From Myxococcales bacterium (lineage in GTDB: Bacteria; Myxococcota_A; Polyangia; Haliangiales; Haliangiaceae), in the NCBI GenBank assembly GCA_016720595.1, contig JADKKI010000049.1, positions 1 through 64,000 on the forward strand: a stretch of 64,000 nucleotides of DNA, written 5' to 3'. How positions within the stretch are numbered: the stretch's first letter is position 1; each line of letters opens with the position of its first letter. The position numbers and the translations under genes were made by a program. Shown here one piece after another: positions 1 through 8,210 of the stretch. A model generated the notes under the pieces. It searched no databases and was not told the DNA's origin. It worked only from the letters and a program-made list of their open reading frames with translations.

Positions 1-1008
1 ATCCTTCAGGAAGTAGTCCGCGAACCTGCCGTTCGCGCCGGGGCCGTACTTGAAGCGGGTCGCCGGATCGTCGCCGAGCGCCATCTCGGTGCGGCGGATC
101 AAGTACTCCGCGCGCAGGTAGAGCTTGCCCAGGCGCACCACGGCATCGGCGCCGAGGATCCCGTACGTCAGCTTGCGCGCCGGATCGTAGTGGCCGGCCA
201 TGAACGAGGCGCCGAGCGTGACGAGCACGTCCTCGGTCACATCGAGGGCGGTCGACAGCCGCGCTCCGAACGAGGGCTCGGAGTTGTTGTCGACGTAGTA
301 CTGCTCGGGCGCGCGCGACAGGGTGAAGTCGAAGTCCGCGGCATCGGGACTCCCTTTGGGGCCGCTGATCGCGAACACGGCGTAGTCGAACTGCCCGCCG
401 CTCCAGAAGTGCGTGCCCGCCACCTCGATGCCGTTGTCGACCCACGGCGCGGGGAGGATGCCTTCGTCCCAGTCGTTGCGGCGGAGCATCCGTCCCATGT
501 CATAGGGGAGCGGCTTGTCGCTCGACATGTGGTTCGCGGGATCATGACGCTGCGGAAAGCTCCCGAATGCGGGGGTCATCCGGCCCACGCGCACGCGGAG
601 CTCGTCGGCCGCGCGGACCTCCACGAAGCCCATACCCGCCTCGAAGCCGTGGCACGCGAAGCAGACCTTGATCGAGGCCGAGGTGTTCTTCGTGAAGTCC
701 TTGGTCATCCGAAGCGACAGCTCGACGGTGCCGCCATCCAGCGTGGTCAACCGCGCGTTGCGATCCGTTGGCACCGCCAGGTAGTCGAGCTGGATCGATC
801 CGGCGACCACGTACTCGTGCTTTGGCTCGGGCGGTGCCGGCTCGGGAACGGGAGCCACCGGCAGCACCGGCTCGGGCGGTGGGACCACCGCGGATCCGGA
901 GCCATCGCCCGCGATCGGCGCCGGTTCATCCGCCCAGCTCGGCAGCGCGAGCGCGGTCAGCAGCAGCGTCACCGCGATCACAGCCCGGCGCGTTCGCTCA
1001 GTTGTCAC
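1..1008 (-). CDS. Porin-like outer-membrane protein with a CxxCH motif (partial, runs off left edge)
   Basis: The first 336 residues are present and the C-terminus lies outside the window. Translation starts at a GTG at 1008, which overlaps the stop of the upstream cytochrome gene by 11 bp. A signal peptide ends near the LPSWA motif at residues 22-26, followed by a Pro-rich linker (about 40-63) and then alternating beta-strand-like sequence with VGRMTPAFG, resembling phosphate-selective porin O/P family barrels such as the one at 41781. Residues 116-120 read CFACH, a c-type heme attachment motif, which is unusual in a porin. Gene order (kinase, cytochrome c, this gene) suggests co-expression and a redox role at the outer membrane; that part is inference. 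It could also be a porin in which the motif is incidental. Confidence 0.75.
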   Translation of the reverse strand, partial: MTTERTRRAVIAVTLLLTALALPSWADEPAPIAGDGSGSAVVPPPEPVLPVAPVPEPAPPEPKHEYVVAGSIQLDYLAVPTDRNARLTTLDGGTVELSLRMTKDFTKNTSASIKVCFACHGFEAGMGFVEVRAADELRVRVGRMTPAFGSFPQRHDPANHMSSDKPLPYDMGRMLRRNDWDEGILPAPWVDNGIEVAGTHFWSGGQFDYAVFAISGPKGSPDAADFDFTLSRAPEQYYVDNNSEPSFGARLSTALDVTEDVLVTLGASFMAGHYDPARKLTYGILGADAVVRLGKLYLRAEYLIRRTEMALGDDPATRFKYGPGANGRFADYFLKD

Positions 1009-1456
1009 GGGCTCCTTCGGCGATCCAGTCGCGGACCAGCAGCAGATCCGCGGCCGACAGGTACGGAGGCCCGTTGTAGGGCATGCGTCGCCCGAACGGC
1101 GGGGAGGTCCCGATCTTCTGGACGAGGATGCTCGCGCACGGATCCCCGTTGACGACGATGCTCGCGCCGGAGCGACCTCCGCCCGTGCGCAGCGTGGTGT
1201 ACGTCGCGATGCTGAGGCCGCTCTGGTTCACACCGGAGCCATTCCCGGTGTGGCAGCCATCGCACTTTCCACGGCGGAACACGCCGTCCACGATGTCGGT
1301 CCGATAGCTGACCGTGACGGCGGGATCGGAATCACCCGCACACGCGGCGCCATCGGTGGCGGGGCTCGCGAGCGGGCCCACGTCGGGGCCGAGCTTCTCG
1401 AGGCACGCGGCGAACGCGAGGGTGCTCGTGGCGACGATGGCGACAGCGCGCTTCAC
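998..1456 (-). CDS. Monoheme cytochrome c lipoprotein
   Basis: This 152-residue protein starts at a GTG that overlaps the stop of the kinase gene by 4 bp. The N-terminus is a lipoprotein signal with lipobox FAAC (Cys18), so the mature protein should be anchored to a membrane on the periplasmic side. CDGCH at residues 65-69 is a single heme c attachment site, and Met125 in the RRMPY segment is a plausible sixth ligand. The end (LSAADLLLVRDWIAEGA) is the typical last helix of small c-type cytochromes in this phylum. It overlaps the porin-like gene downstream, so the two are probably translationally coupled and may pass electrons to each other or to a shared partner. The partner is unknown. Confidence 0.85.
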   Translation of the reverse strand: MKRAVAIVATSTLAFAACLEKLGPDVGPLASPATDGAACAGDSDPAVTVSYRTDIVDGVFRRGKCDGCHTGNGSGVNQSGLSIATYTTLRTGGGRSGASIVVNGDPCASILVQKIGTSPPFGRRMPYNGPPYLSAADLLLVRDWIAEGARDN

Positions 1457-3216
1457 GAACGGGTCCCGAACGAGATCCGCACCACCACCTCGACGTCGCC
1501 GGTATCCGGGGCCGCCTCGGTGCGCACGCCACCCAGAGCGCTGGCCAAGCAGGCGACGGAAGCCTGGGTCGATCCGGATCCTCGAACGCCATGAGCGCGG
1601 CGAGACTCGTCGATCGTGAACTGCATCCGCACGGTGTGCGGGCTGCCGGAGGCCGTGCATCTCTCGACGGCGGGACGCACGCGATCCACGGCGCGCTGGA
1701 TCACCGCCTGGGAGAGCGAGCCCTGCACGTCCACCCCGAGGACACGTGCCTGTAGCGGGATCTCGGGATCGGGACGCGGTGGTGCCGTGATCGGCGGGGT
1801 CGGGCCCGAGGGCAGGGATGGCGGCGCAGGCGTGGCGGCCGCGACCGTGACGATCTTGCGATCGCGGGCCTTCGTCGTGGTCACAGGCTTGCCGCGTGAG
1901 GTCCGCCGCCCCGACGGGCGCACCTTGGGTGTGGGCGGATCTTCGACGGGCGCCGGCGGATCGTCGAGCGGCACCGGTGGATCGGCGATCGGTGCGGGCG
2001 GTGCGGTCTCGGTCGGTGCAGCTGGCGCGGTCTCGATCGGCGCAGGTGGCGCAGCTGCCACGGCGACCTTGGGCGCCGGTGCGGGTGCCGGTGATGTCGT
2101 GGCTGCGGTGTTCGACGAGGCGGCGGGCGGCCGGGTGACGACCCAGGCCGTGGCGGTGCCGGCCACGGCGAGCAGCGCGACGGCGACGACCGCGCCGCGC
2201 CGGCGCTTGGGCGGCGGCGGCTGCGTGAGCACATCGGTGTCGACGCCCCGCGAGTTGATCCAGCGATCGAGCGCCTCGATCACCTCGCCGAGATCGTCGA
2301 ACCGCAGCTTCGGCCGCCGCGCGACCATCTTCTGCACGATCCGCGCGAGCCCCGGGGGCACCTCGGTCCCTTCCGGCATCTGCTCGGCGAGCGCGGGTGC
2401 CTCGTTGCCGATCTTCGCGGCGACCACGTCCATCGGATCGCCCATGAACGGCAGCCGTCCGCCGGTCAGGCACTCGTACAACGTCACGCCGAGCGCGTAC
2501 TGATCCGCGCGGGCATCGATCTCGTTGCCCGAGACCTGCTCGGGAGCCACGTACGCGGGCGTCCCCATCGCCATGCCGGTCGAGGTCAGACGCACGTCGG
2601 TGCGCTCGATCGAGAGGGCGATCCCGAAATCGACCACCCGTGGGACCTCTCCATCGGGCCTGGACACCACGATCACGTTCTCCGGCTTGAGATCGCGGTG
2701 GATCAGCCCGAGGCCGTGGGCGTGCTGGAGCCCGGCCGCAACGTCCCGCGCGAGCTTCGCCGCGCGCATCGGCTCGAGCGGGCCCGCCTCGATCATGGTC
2801 GAGAGCGGGATGCCATCGACCAGCTCCATCACCAGGTAGATGAGGCCCGCGCTCGAGCGGCCGAAATCGACGACGCTGACCACGTTCGGGTGGGACAGCT
2901 GGCCGGCACTCTTCGCCTCGTTCACGAAGCGCATCCGCATCGCCTGGGTGGAGGCGAGGTCACCGAGCAGGACCTTCAGCGCGAACTGCTTGTGGGCGAG
3001 CGTCTTGTGGTGGGCCCGATAGACCCGGCCCATCGCACCCTCGCCGAGCAGGGCGTCGATCACGTAGTGCTCCAGATCCGTGCCGAGCAGCGGATCGTGA
3101 TCGACGAACTCGATCTCCCCCCCGTCAGACGGGCAGAACGCGACGTCCTTGCGATAGATCGCCAGACATCGGGTGCAGCACCGAATCTGGCGCTCCTCCG
3201 ACACGACGACCGACAT
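1453..3216 (-). CDS. Membrane Ser/Thr protein kinase with zinc-ribbon N-terminus and AgmX/PglI-type C-terminus
   Basis: The protein has 587 residues. Residues 13-31 form a small Cys ribbon (Cys13/14, Cys17, Cys28 and a CPSDG end) often seen before kinase domains in myxobacteria. The kinase domain (about 52-320) is complete: glycine loop GEGAMG, Lys81, HRDLKPEN with Asp175, DFG with Asp197 and APEQ. One transmembrane helix (about 341-361) follows, then a Pro/Ala-rich spacer and a C-terminal domain (about 495-587) resembling the AgmX/PglI C-terminal domain, which should lie in the periplasm. It is the first gene of the overlapping set with the cytochrome and the porin-like gene. The ATG at 3216 was chosen because the ribbon begins just after it and upstream sequence is out of character. 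Kinase substrates are unknown. Confidence 0.9.
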   Translation of the reverse strand: MSVVVSEERQIRCCTRCLAIYRKDVAFCPSDGGEIEFVDHDPLLGTDLEHYVIDALLGEGAMGRVYRAHHKTLAHKQFALKVLLGDLASTQAMRMRFVNEAKSAGQLSHPNVVSVVDFGRSSAGLIYLVMELVDGIPLSTMIEAGPLEPMRAAKLARDVAAGLQHAHGLGLIHRDLKPENVIVVSRPDGEVPRVVDFGIALSIERTDVRLTSTGMAMGTPAYVAPEQVSGNEIDARADQYALGVTLYECLTGGRLPFMGDPMDVVAAKIGNEAPALAEQMPEGTEVPPGLARIVQKMVARRPKLRFDDLGEVIEALDRWINSRGVDTDVLTQPPPPKRRRGAVVAVALLAVAGTATAWVVTRPPAASSNTAATTSPAPAPAPKVAVAAAPPAPIETAPAAPTETAPPAPIADPPVPLDDPPAPVEDPPTPKVRPSGRRTSRGKPVTTTKARDRKIVTVAAATPAPPSLPSGPTPPITAPPRPDPEIPLQARVLGVDVQGSLSQAVIQRAVDRVRPAVERCTASGSPHTVRMQFTIDESRRAHGVRGSGSTQASVACLASALGGVRTEAAPDTGDVEVVVRISFGTRS

Positions 3217-3224
3217 CAGCTTCA

Positions 3225-3230
3225 AGCGTA
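3225..3230 (-). promoter_or_regulatory. -10-like hexamer TACGCT for the kinase gene
   Basis: TACGCT on the minus strand lies 8 bp before the ATG at 3216. No Shine-Dalgarno-like sequence is seen, so a very short leader is likely. Confidence 0.45.
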
Positions 3231-3319
3231 CGCGACCACCCTGCGTGAGGAAAGTGCTCGATGCTGTGCAACGTTGGGACAGCGCGTCCCACGGGACAGC
3301 TACGAAACACGACGAAGGG

Positions 3320-4021
3320 CTACGCGCGGCGGCGGCGGCGGAGGCCAAGCACCGCGGCGCCGAGCAGCGCGAACGTGGCGAGGTTGCCTCGTCCACCGCC
3401 GGCCGCACAGCCGCCCTCGATGGCGTCACCGCCGTTGTTGTCGAGGCCCGCATCACCGCCACCGCTCGAGGGCGGCGGGTTCGTCGGCGGCGGGTTCGTG
3501 GGCGGCGGCGTGGCGCCGGGATCGAAGTTGAGCGAGACGTTCGTGAACCCACCGTTGGTGAGCGCGGTCTGCATCTGCGCGGTGGTGCCCTTCACGAACG
3601 TGAACGTGCCCTGGTGATTTTGCACGGCCTGTGTCGCGTTGGAGTCCGCGAGCTCCATGCGGACGGTGTACGTGCCGTCGGGGATCACCGCGCCGAGCTT
3701 GTCGGTGAGGTTCCAGGTCAACGTCAGCGGCGTGGCGTGGCTACCCTGGGTCGCGCCCGAGACCGCGTCGGCGTCGTTGGCGGGCGCCTTGCCCTTCCAG
3801 GCGACCAGGCTCCCGGTCCGCGTCGCCGACCACCGACCGATCGTCTTCACGAACGCTCCCGCGGGACCCTCGACCCACACCGCCACCACGTGGTTGGGGG
3901 CGTACTGACCCCCATTGGGGGTGGTGGTGAACGTCGCGGTGAGGGATCCAGCCTCCGCAGGCAGGACCGCACCCCCCAGGAGGAAGGCGCTAACCAGCAG
4001 GAATTGGGTGGTGGTCCTCAT
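3320..4021 (-). CDS. Secreted DUF2271-like protein with MYXO-CTERM tail
   Basis: The protein has 233 residues. A signal peptide ends near PAEA at about residue 24. The central part (GGQYAPNHVVAVWVEG, a FVKTI segment, WNLTDKLG and PDGTYTVRMELAD) matches the DUF2271 family of periplasmic proteins, a beta-sandwich with no firm function. A Pro/Asn linker leads to the C-terminal sorting tail: GGCAAGG, a hydrophobic helix and five Arg. In myxobacteria such tails anchor proteins at the cell surface after processing at the Cys. It stands alone, 103 bp upstream of the kinase gene and divergent from the MFS gene. The DUF call rests on motif memory rather than a search. Confidence 0.75.
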   Translation of the reverse strand: MRTTTQFLLVSAFLLGGAVLPAEAGSLTATFTTTPNGGQYAPNHVVAVWVEGPAGAFVKTIGRWSATRTGSLVAWKGKAPANDADAVSGATQGSHATPLTLTWNLTDKLGAVIPDGTYTVRMELADSNATQAVQNHQGTFTFVKGTTAQMQTALTNGGFTNVSLNFDPGATPPPTNPPPTNPPPSSGGGDAGLDNNGGDAIEGGCAAGGGRGNLATFALLGAAVLGLRRRRRA

Positions 4022-4136
4022 GTCATCCCGGTGTTGCAAGAACCCGGCCCTCACGGCTGTACCAGGACTGCACACCCGCGAGGTTGTTCGGGAATCGCAC
4101 ACACGGCGACACCTCCCCGGTTGACGTAGCATCCAC

Positions 4137-5375
4137 ATGGTCGTGCCCGACGCAGTCCTCGGTCGGATCCTCCGCGTGGTCGGGGCCAGGTCCCTCAATA
4201 CGTTCGGCCGGGCGGTGATCAACGCGACGGTGGTGTGGGAGCTCTACGGGGATACGGCGAACTTCCTCGTGCTCGCTGGCGTGGGGTTCGTGCAGGTGCT
4301 GCCGGTGATCCTGTTGTTCGTCCCGGCGGGGACGCTCGTGGATCGCTCGGATCGCCGCCTGCTCGCGACCGCCGCCGTCGCCACCACAGGTGGGATCGGG
4401 ATCGGGCTCGCGATCGTCTCGGCCACGCATGCGCCGGTGATCGCGTTCTATGGCCTGTTGTTCGTGCAGGGCTGCGTCAACGTGATCCACGCCCCCGCGA
4501 GCTCGTCGCTGATCCCGTTGATCCTGCCACGCGATCAGCTCGGGCGTGCGAACCGGATCAGCTCGAGCCTGCAGGAGCTGGCCGCGATCATCGGGCCCGC
4601 ACTCGCGGGGCTCGCCCTGATCTGGGTGGCGCCACAGTGGATCTATGCGTTCGTCGCGATCACCGGGGTCGCCTCCGCGGTGATGTACCGCAGCCTGCCC
4701 GAGGCCCGCGTGATCCCCGATCCGACGGGAGCCGCGGTCGCGGCGCGCAAGGACTGGCGGGTCGGGCTCCGATTCATCTGGCGCTCGCCGCTCCTGCTCC
4801 CCGCGCTGACGCTCGACATGTTCGCGGTGCTGTTCGCCGGCGTTACCGCACTGCTCCCCGCGATCGCCACCGACGTGCTGCACACCAACGCGTTCGGCTA
4901 CGGCATCCTCCGTGCGTCGCAGTCCGCCGGCGCCGTGGTGGCCGCGGTGCTCGGCGGTCGGCTTCCGCCCTGGAAGCGCCCGGGCCGGGTGCTGCTCGTC
5001 GTGGTGGCGCTGTTCGGCGCGGCCACGATGGGCGTCGGCCTCTCGACCTCGCTGCCGCTCACCGTGATCCTGCTCGTGACGTGCGGCGCGCTCGACAACA
5101 TCAGCGTGGTGATCCGCCTGACGCTGGAGCAGCTCGTCGTCCCCGATGCGATCCGTGGGCGCGTGAGCGCGGTGCACTACGTGTTCATCGGCATGTCGAA
5201 CGAGCTCGGTGCCGCGGAGTCCGGCCTCGCCGCGTTCCTGGTCGGGGCCGTCCCGGCGATCATCGCCGGTGGTGCGGTGGCGATCGTGGTGGTGGGCGTG
5301 GTCGCCGCGAAGTGGCGCGCGCTGGTCACGATGCCGCCGCTCGCCGACCTCAAGCCCGAAGCCGCACCCGAGTAG
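4137..5375 (+). CDS. Major facilitator superfamily transporter (EntS-like exporter type)
   Basis: This 412-residue protein has about twelve hydrophobic segments. The DRSDRR motif after the second helix is the usual MFS loop, and the repeat LPRDQLGRAN / VPDAIRGRVSAVH after helices 4 and 10 is typical of the EntS/MFS_3 group of drug and siderophore exporters. The substrate cannot be told from the sequence. The ATG at 4137 follows a TAGCAT hexamer (4127-4132) by 4 bp; a GTG at 4143 is an alternative start. It is a single gene, divergent from the DUF2271 gene and followed by a repeat element. Confidence 0.85.
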   Translation: MVVPDAVLGRILRVVGARSLNTFGRAVINATVVWELYGDTANFLVLAGVGFVQVLPVILLFVPAGTLVDRSDRRLLATAAVATTGGIGIGLAIVSATHAPVIAFYGLLFVQGCVNVIHAPASSSLIPLILPRDQLGRANRISSSLQELAAIIGPALAGLALIWVAPQWIYAFVAITGVASAVMYRSLPEARVIPDPTGAAVAARKDWRVGLRFIWRSPLLLPALTLDMFAVLFAGVTALLPAIATDVLHTNAFGYGILRASQSAGAVVAAVLGGRLPPWKRPGRVLLVVVALFGAATMGVGLSTSLPLTVILLVTCGALDNISVVIRLTLEQLVVPDAIRGRVSAVHYVFIGMSNELGAAESGLAAFLVGAVPAIIAGGAVAIVVVGVVAAKWRALVTMPPLADLKPEAAPE

Positions 5376-5400
5376 TCAGTTCTTCGGGAGGACGACCTCC

Positions 5401-5488
5401 GGAGATCAAACCCAGGAAGCCAGGAACCTAGGTCGGAGACCTTTCATCGTCCGCTGCCTTGCTTCCTCGCTTCCTGGTTTTGATCTCC
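5401..5488. repeat. 88-bp element with 20-bp terminal inverted repeats, copy 1
   Basis: The first 20 bases (GGAGATCAAACCCAGGAAGC) and the last 20 (5469-5488) are inverted copies with 19 of 20 matching. The middle contains GTCCGCTGCCTTGCTTCC. A diverged copy lies at 44362-44450 with the same order of motifs. Both are intergenic; this one sits between the convergent ends of the MFS gene and miaE. It has no coding capacity and looks like a small hairpin-forming dispersed element (REP- or MITE-like). It may also end transcripts from both sides. Confidence 0.8.
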
Positions 5489-5554
5489 TGCTCACGACTG
5501 GCTCTGCGGTGCATCGCGACACCACAAGCCATGCAGGCCAGCCCTTCGAGGTCC

Positions 5555-6157
5555 TCAGTGGATGCGCGCGGAGATCGCGCGGGCCGCGAGGATCTCGGCC
5601 TCGCGCGCGGCGAGCTCCTGCGCGCGGGCCTGCCAGGTCACCGGATCCGCATCGCGGGCGAGCGAGAGGAAGATGTCGCGGTGACGAACCTCGGCGACCG
5701 CGAGGCTCGCGTACAGCTCTCGCGCCTTGGGATCCTCGAGTGCTCCAGCCAGCAGCCCGAGCCGCTCGGCCGAGCGCCCCTCGATGGTCGCGAACACGAG
5801 GAGCCGATCGAGCAGGCGCAGCGGCTCACCCTTGCGGATCAGATCGCGCAGCGCCGCCGCATAGTCATCGCCGAAATCGTAGCTGGCAGGCTGGCCGCGG
5901 CGGGTCATCAGCTGCGCCACCTGGACCACGTGTCGGGTCTCGTCGTGCGCGAGCCGCGCCATCGCGGTGACGAGGTCGGTGCGCTCGGGATAGCTGCGGA
6001 TCAAGGACAGCGCCGATTGCGCCGCCTTGCGCTCGCAGTGCAGATGATCGGCGTGGACCGCATCGAGATCGGCGAGCGCGATCGGGAGCCAGCGCGGATC
6101 GCTCGCCACCAGCGGCAACGCGGCGCCCAGCTCGGGTACGGAGAGAACGTCGTCCAT
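5555..6157 (-). CDS. miaE: tRNA-(ms2io6A)-hydroxylase-like di-iron protein, MiaE family
   Basis: MiaE hydroxylates the isopentenyl group of modified adenosine 37 in tRNAs reading U-starting codons. The 200 residues form a ferritin-like helical bundle with the full set of iron ligands in register: Glu42 (CERKAA), Glu73 and His76 (HDETRH), Glu126 (EGRSAER), Glu156 and His159 (AEVRH). The CERKAA and EGRSAER segments are close to the MiaE signature and set it apart from other ferritin-like proteins. It is divergent from the M3 peptidase gene and shares a short promoter region with it. I am confident of the family; the exact tRNA substrate is taken from family knowledge. Confidence 0.85.
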   Translation of the reverse strand: MDDVLSVPELGAALPLVASDPRWLPIALADLDAVHADHLHCERKAAQSALSLIRSYPERTDLVTAMARLAHDETRHVVQVAQLMTRRGQPASYDFGDDYAAALRDLIRKGEPLRLLDRLLVFATIEGRSAERLGLLAGALEDPKARELYASLAVAEVRHRDIFLSLARDADPVTWQARAQELAAREAEILAARAISARIH

Positions 6158-6166
6158 GCAGGATCG

Positions 6167-6176
6167 ATGTTACAGT
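6167..6176. promoter_or_regulatory. Overlapping divergent -10-like hexamers between miaE and the M3 peptidase gene
   Basis: The 29-bp gap holds TAACAT on the minus strand (6172-6167), 9 bp before the miaE ATG, and TACAGT on the plus strand (6171-6176), 10 bp before the peptidase GTG. The two share 2 bp, so polymerase could probably use only one side at a time. Confidence 0.45.
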
Positions 6177-6186
6177 TTCCGTCGCC

Positions 6187-8109
6187 GTGAAGAAGGCCGA
6201 GCAGCAGTTCCGCACCGAATGCCTCGCGGGGCTCCACCGCGCGCAGGCGCTCCGCACCGAGCTGATCGGGCTGAGCGCACGCACGATCGACGAGGCGCTC
6301 GATCGCTACAACCAGCTGCTCACCGCGGCGAGCAGCTCGAACGCGCTCGCCGGGCTGATGTCGGAGGTCCACCCGGACGAGGCGATCCGAGACGTCGCGC
6401 GCGAGTGCGAGCAGGAGGTCTCGAAGTTCTATTCGGCCCTCGCGCTCGATCGCGAGATGTACGACGCGCTCGCGGCGGTGGATGTCTCCGCGGCGGATGC
6501 GGACACCCAGCGGTTCCACGCCCACACGCTGCGCGACTACCGGCGCGCAGGCGTCGATCGCCCGCTCGAGGTACGGACGCGCCTCGAGACCATCGACGAG
6601 GAGCTGACCAAGCTCGGGCAGACCTTCAGCAAGACCATCAGCGAGGACGTCCGCGGCATCGAGATCACGGATCCGGCGCGGCTCGCTGGTCTGCCGGCGG
6701 ACTTCATCGCGTCGCACCCTCCCGACGACGACGGGAAGATCAAGATCACCACGGACTATCCCGACTACAACCCGTTCATGACCTATGCAGCGGACGATGC
6801 GCTGCGCCAGGACCTGTACATCGCGTTCCGCAGCCGCGGCGATCAGGGGAACGAGGAGATCCTCACCCAGATCCTGACCCTGCGCGCCGAGAAGGCGTCG
6901 CTGCTCGGCTATCCCAACTGGGCGGACTACATCACGGCCGACAAGATGATCGGCAGCGGCGAGCGAGCCGCCGAGTTCCTCGAGCGCGTGTGGAAGCTCG
7001 CTGCGCCGCGCGCCGAGCAGGACTACACGGAGCTGCTCCGCCAGCTGAAGACGGTGGATCCGAAGGCGACCAAGGTCGCCGACTGGCAGAAGGTCTGGCT
7101 CGAGAACCTGGTGAAGCGCGATCGCTACGAGGTCGATGCGAGCGAGGTTCGCCAGTACTTCCCGTATCCACGCGTGCTCGCCGGTCTCCTCGAGATCACC
7201 TCCGAGATCTTCGAGCTCTCGTATCGCCCGGTCTCGGTGATCGATGCGCCGCCGTGGCACGCGACGGTGTTGACCTACGACGTGATCCGCGGCGGCGAGC
7301 GGATCGGCCGGATCTATCTCGACATGCACCCGCGCGACGGCAAGTACAAGCACGCGGCGCAGTTCCCACTGAAGGATGGTGTGCGTGGCACGCAGCTCCC
7401 CGAGGGAGTGCTGGTCTGCAACTTCCCGCAGCCGAGCCCGACCGATCCCGGCCTGCTCGAGCATGACGACGTCGTCACCATGTTCCACGAGTTCGGGCAC
7501 CTGATGCATCACGTCCTCGGCGGCCACCAGCGGTGGATCACCCAGAGTGGTGTGGCCACCGAGTGGGACTTCGTCGAGGCCCCTTCGCAGATGTTCGAGG
7601 AGTGGGCGTGGCGTCACGACACGCTCGCGCGGTTCGCGCGTCACCACACGACCGGCGAGGTGATCCCCGAGGCGCTGGTCGAGAACATGCGGCGCGCCGA
7701 CAAGTTCGGGCTCGGAACCGCGACCGTGCAGCAGATCTTCTATGCGGCGATCTCGCTCGGGTTCCACCGTGCGGATCCTGCGACGCTCGATCAGCTGGTC
7801 GAGGTCAAACGCCTTCAGAAGAAGTACACGCCCTTCGCGTACGTGCCCGGGACGCGGTTCCACGCGTCGTTCGGGCACCTCGTGGGCTACTCGGCCATGT
7901 ACTACACGTACCAATGGTCGCTCGTGATCGCGAAGGACCTGCTGACGCCGTTCGCGTCACGCGGCCTGATGGCCACCGACGTGACCTACGCATACCGCGA
8001 CAAGGTGCTGGTGCCGGGCGGGAGCCGCGATGCGGCCGAGCTGGTGAAGGACTTCCTGGGCCGCGACTACGACTTCACGGCGTACGAACGCTTCCTCGTT
8101 GAAGCGTGA
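6187..8109 (+). CDS. M3 family zinc oligopeptidase
   Basis: The 640-residue protein degrades short peptides in the cytoplasm by family analogy (thimet oligopeptidase / oligopeptidase A group). The zinc site is complete: HEFGH at residues 434-438 and the third ligand Glu464 in DFVEAPS. The substrate-binding segment near the end (PGTRFHASFGHLVGYSAMYYTYQWS) also fits the family, as does the length. No signal peptide is present. Translation starts at GTG 6187 with no ribosome-binding site, which fits the hexamer upstream. It is a single gene, divergent from miaE. Confidence 0.92.
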   Translation: MKKAEQQFRTECLAGLHRAQALRTELIGLSARTIDEALDRYNQLLTAASSSNALAGLMSEVHPDEAIRDVARECEQEVSKFYSALALDREMYDALAAVDVSAADADTQRFHAHTLRDYRRAGVDRPLEVRTRLETIDEELTKLGQTFSKTISEDVRGIEITDPARLAGLPADFIASHPPDDDGKIKITTDYPDYNPFMTYAADDALRQDLYIAFRSRGDQGNEEILTQILTLRAEKASLLGYPNWADYITADKMIGSGERAAEFLERVWKLAAPRAEQDYTELLRQLKTVDPKATKVADWQKVWLENLVKRDRYEVDASEVRQYFPYPRVLAGLLEITSEIFELSYRPVSVIDAPPWHATVLTYDVIRGGERIGRIYLDMHPRDGKYKHAAQFPLKDGVRGTQLPEGVLVCNFPQPSPTDPGLLEHDDVVTMFHEFGHLMHHVLGGHQRWITQSGVATEWDFVEAPSQMFEEWAWRHDTLARFARHHTTGEVIPEALVENMRRADKFGLGTATVQQIFYAAISLGFHRADPATLDQLVEVKRLQKKYTPFAYVPGTRFHASFGHLVGYSAMYYTYQWSLVIAKDLLTPFASRGLMATDVTYAYRDKVLVPGGSRDAAELVKDFLGRDYDFTAYERFLVEA

Positions 8110-8170
8110 TCACCTTCGCCGGGTGACGTTCTTCGCCGTCATTGCGGATGAACATCCGCGTTGACGACAG

Positions 8171-8210
8171 ATTGTCGCGGTGCCGTTTCAATTGTCGCGG
8201 ATTGTCACGA
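8171..8210 (+). repeat. Three direct copies of ATTGTCRCGR (candidate operator)
   Basis: ATTGTCGCGG occurs at 8171-8180 and 8191-8200, and ATTGTCACGA at 8201-8210, in the 221-bp gap before the lipoprotein gene at 8331. The first two are 20 bp apart, two helical turns. A related ATTGTC cluster lies at 28528-28556 upstream of another lipoprotein gene. The regulator is unknown. Confidence 0.4.

Noticed and set aside
6001..7914. 637-codon open frame antisense to the M3 peptidase gene
   Set aside because: The plus-strand frame has the full HEFGH zinc site and family features; the antisense product is low-complexity Arg/Val/Leu/Asp sequence.
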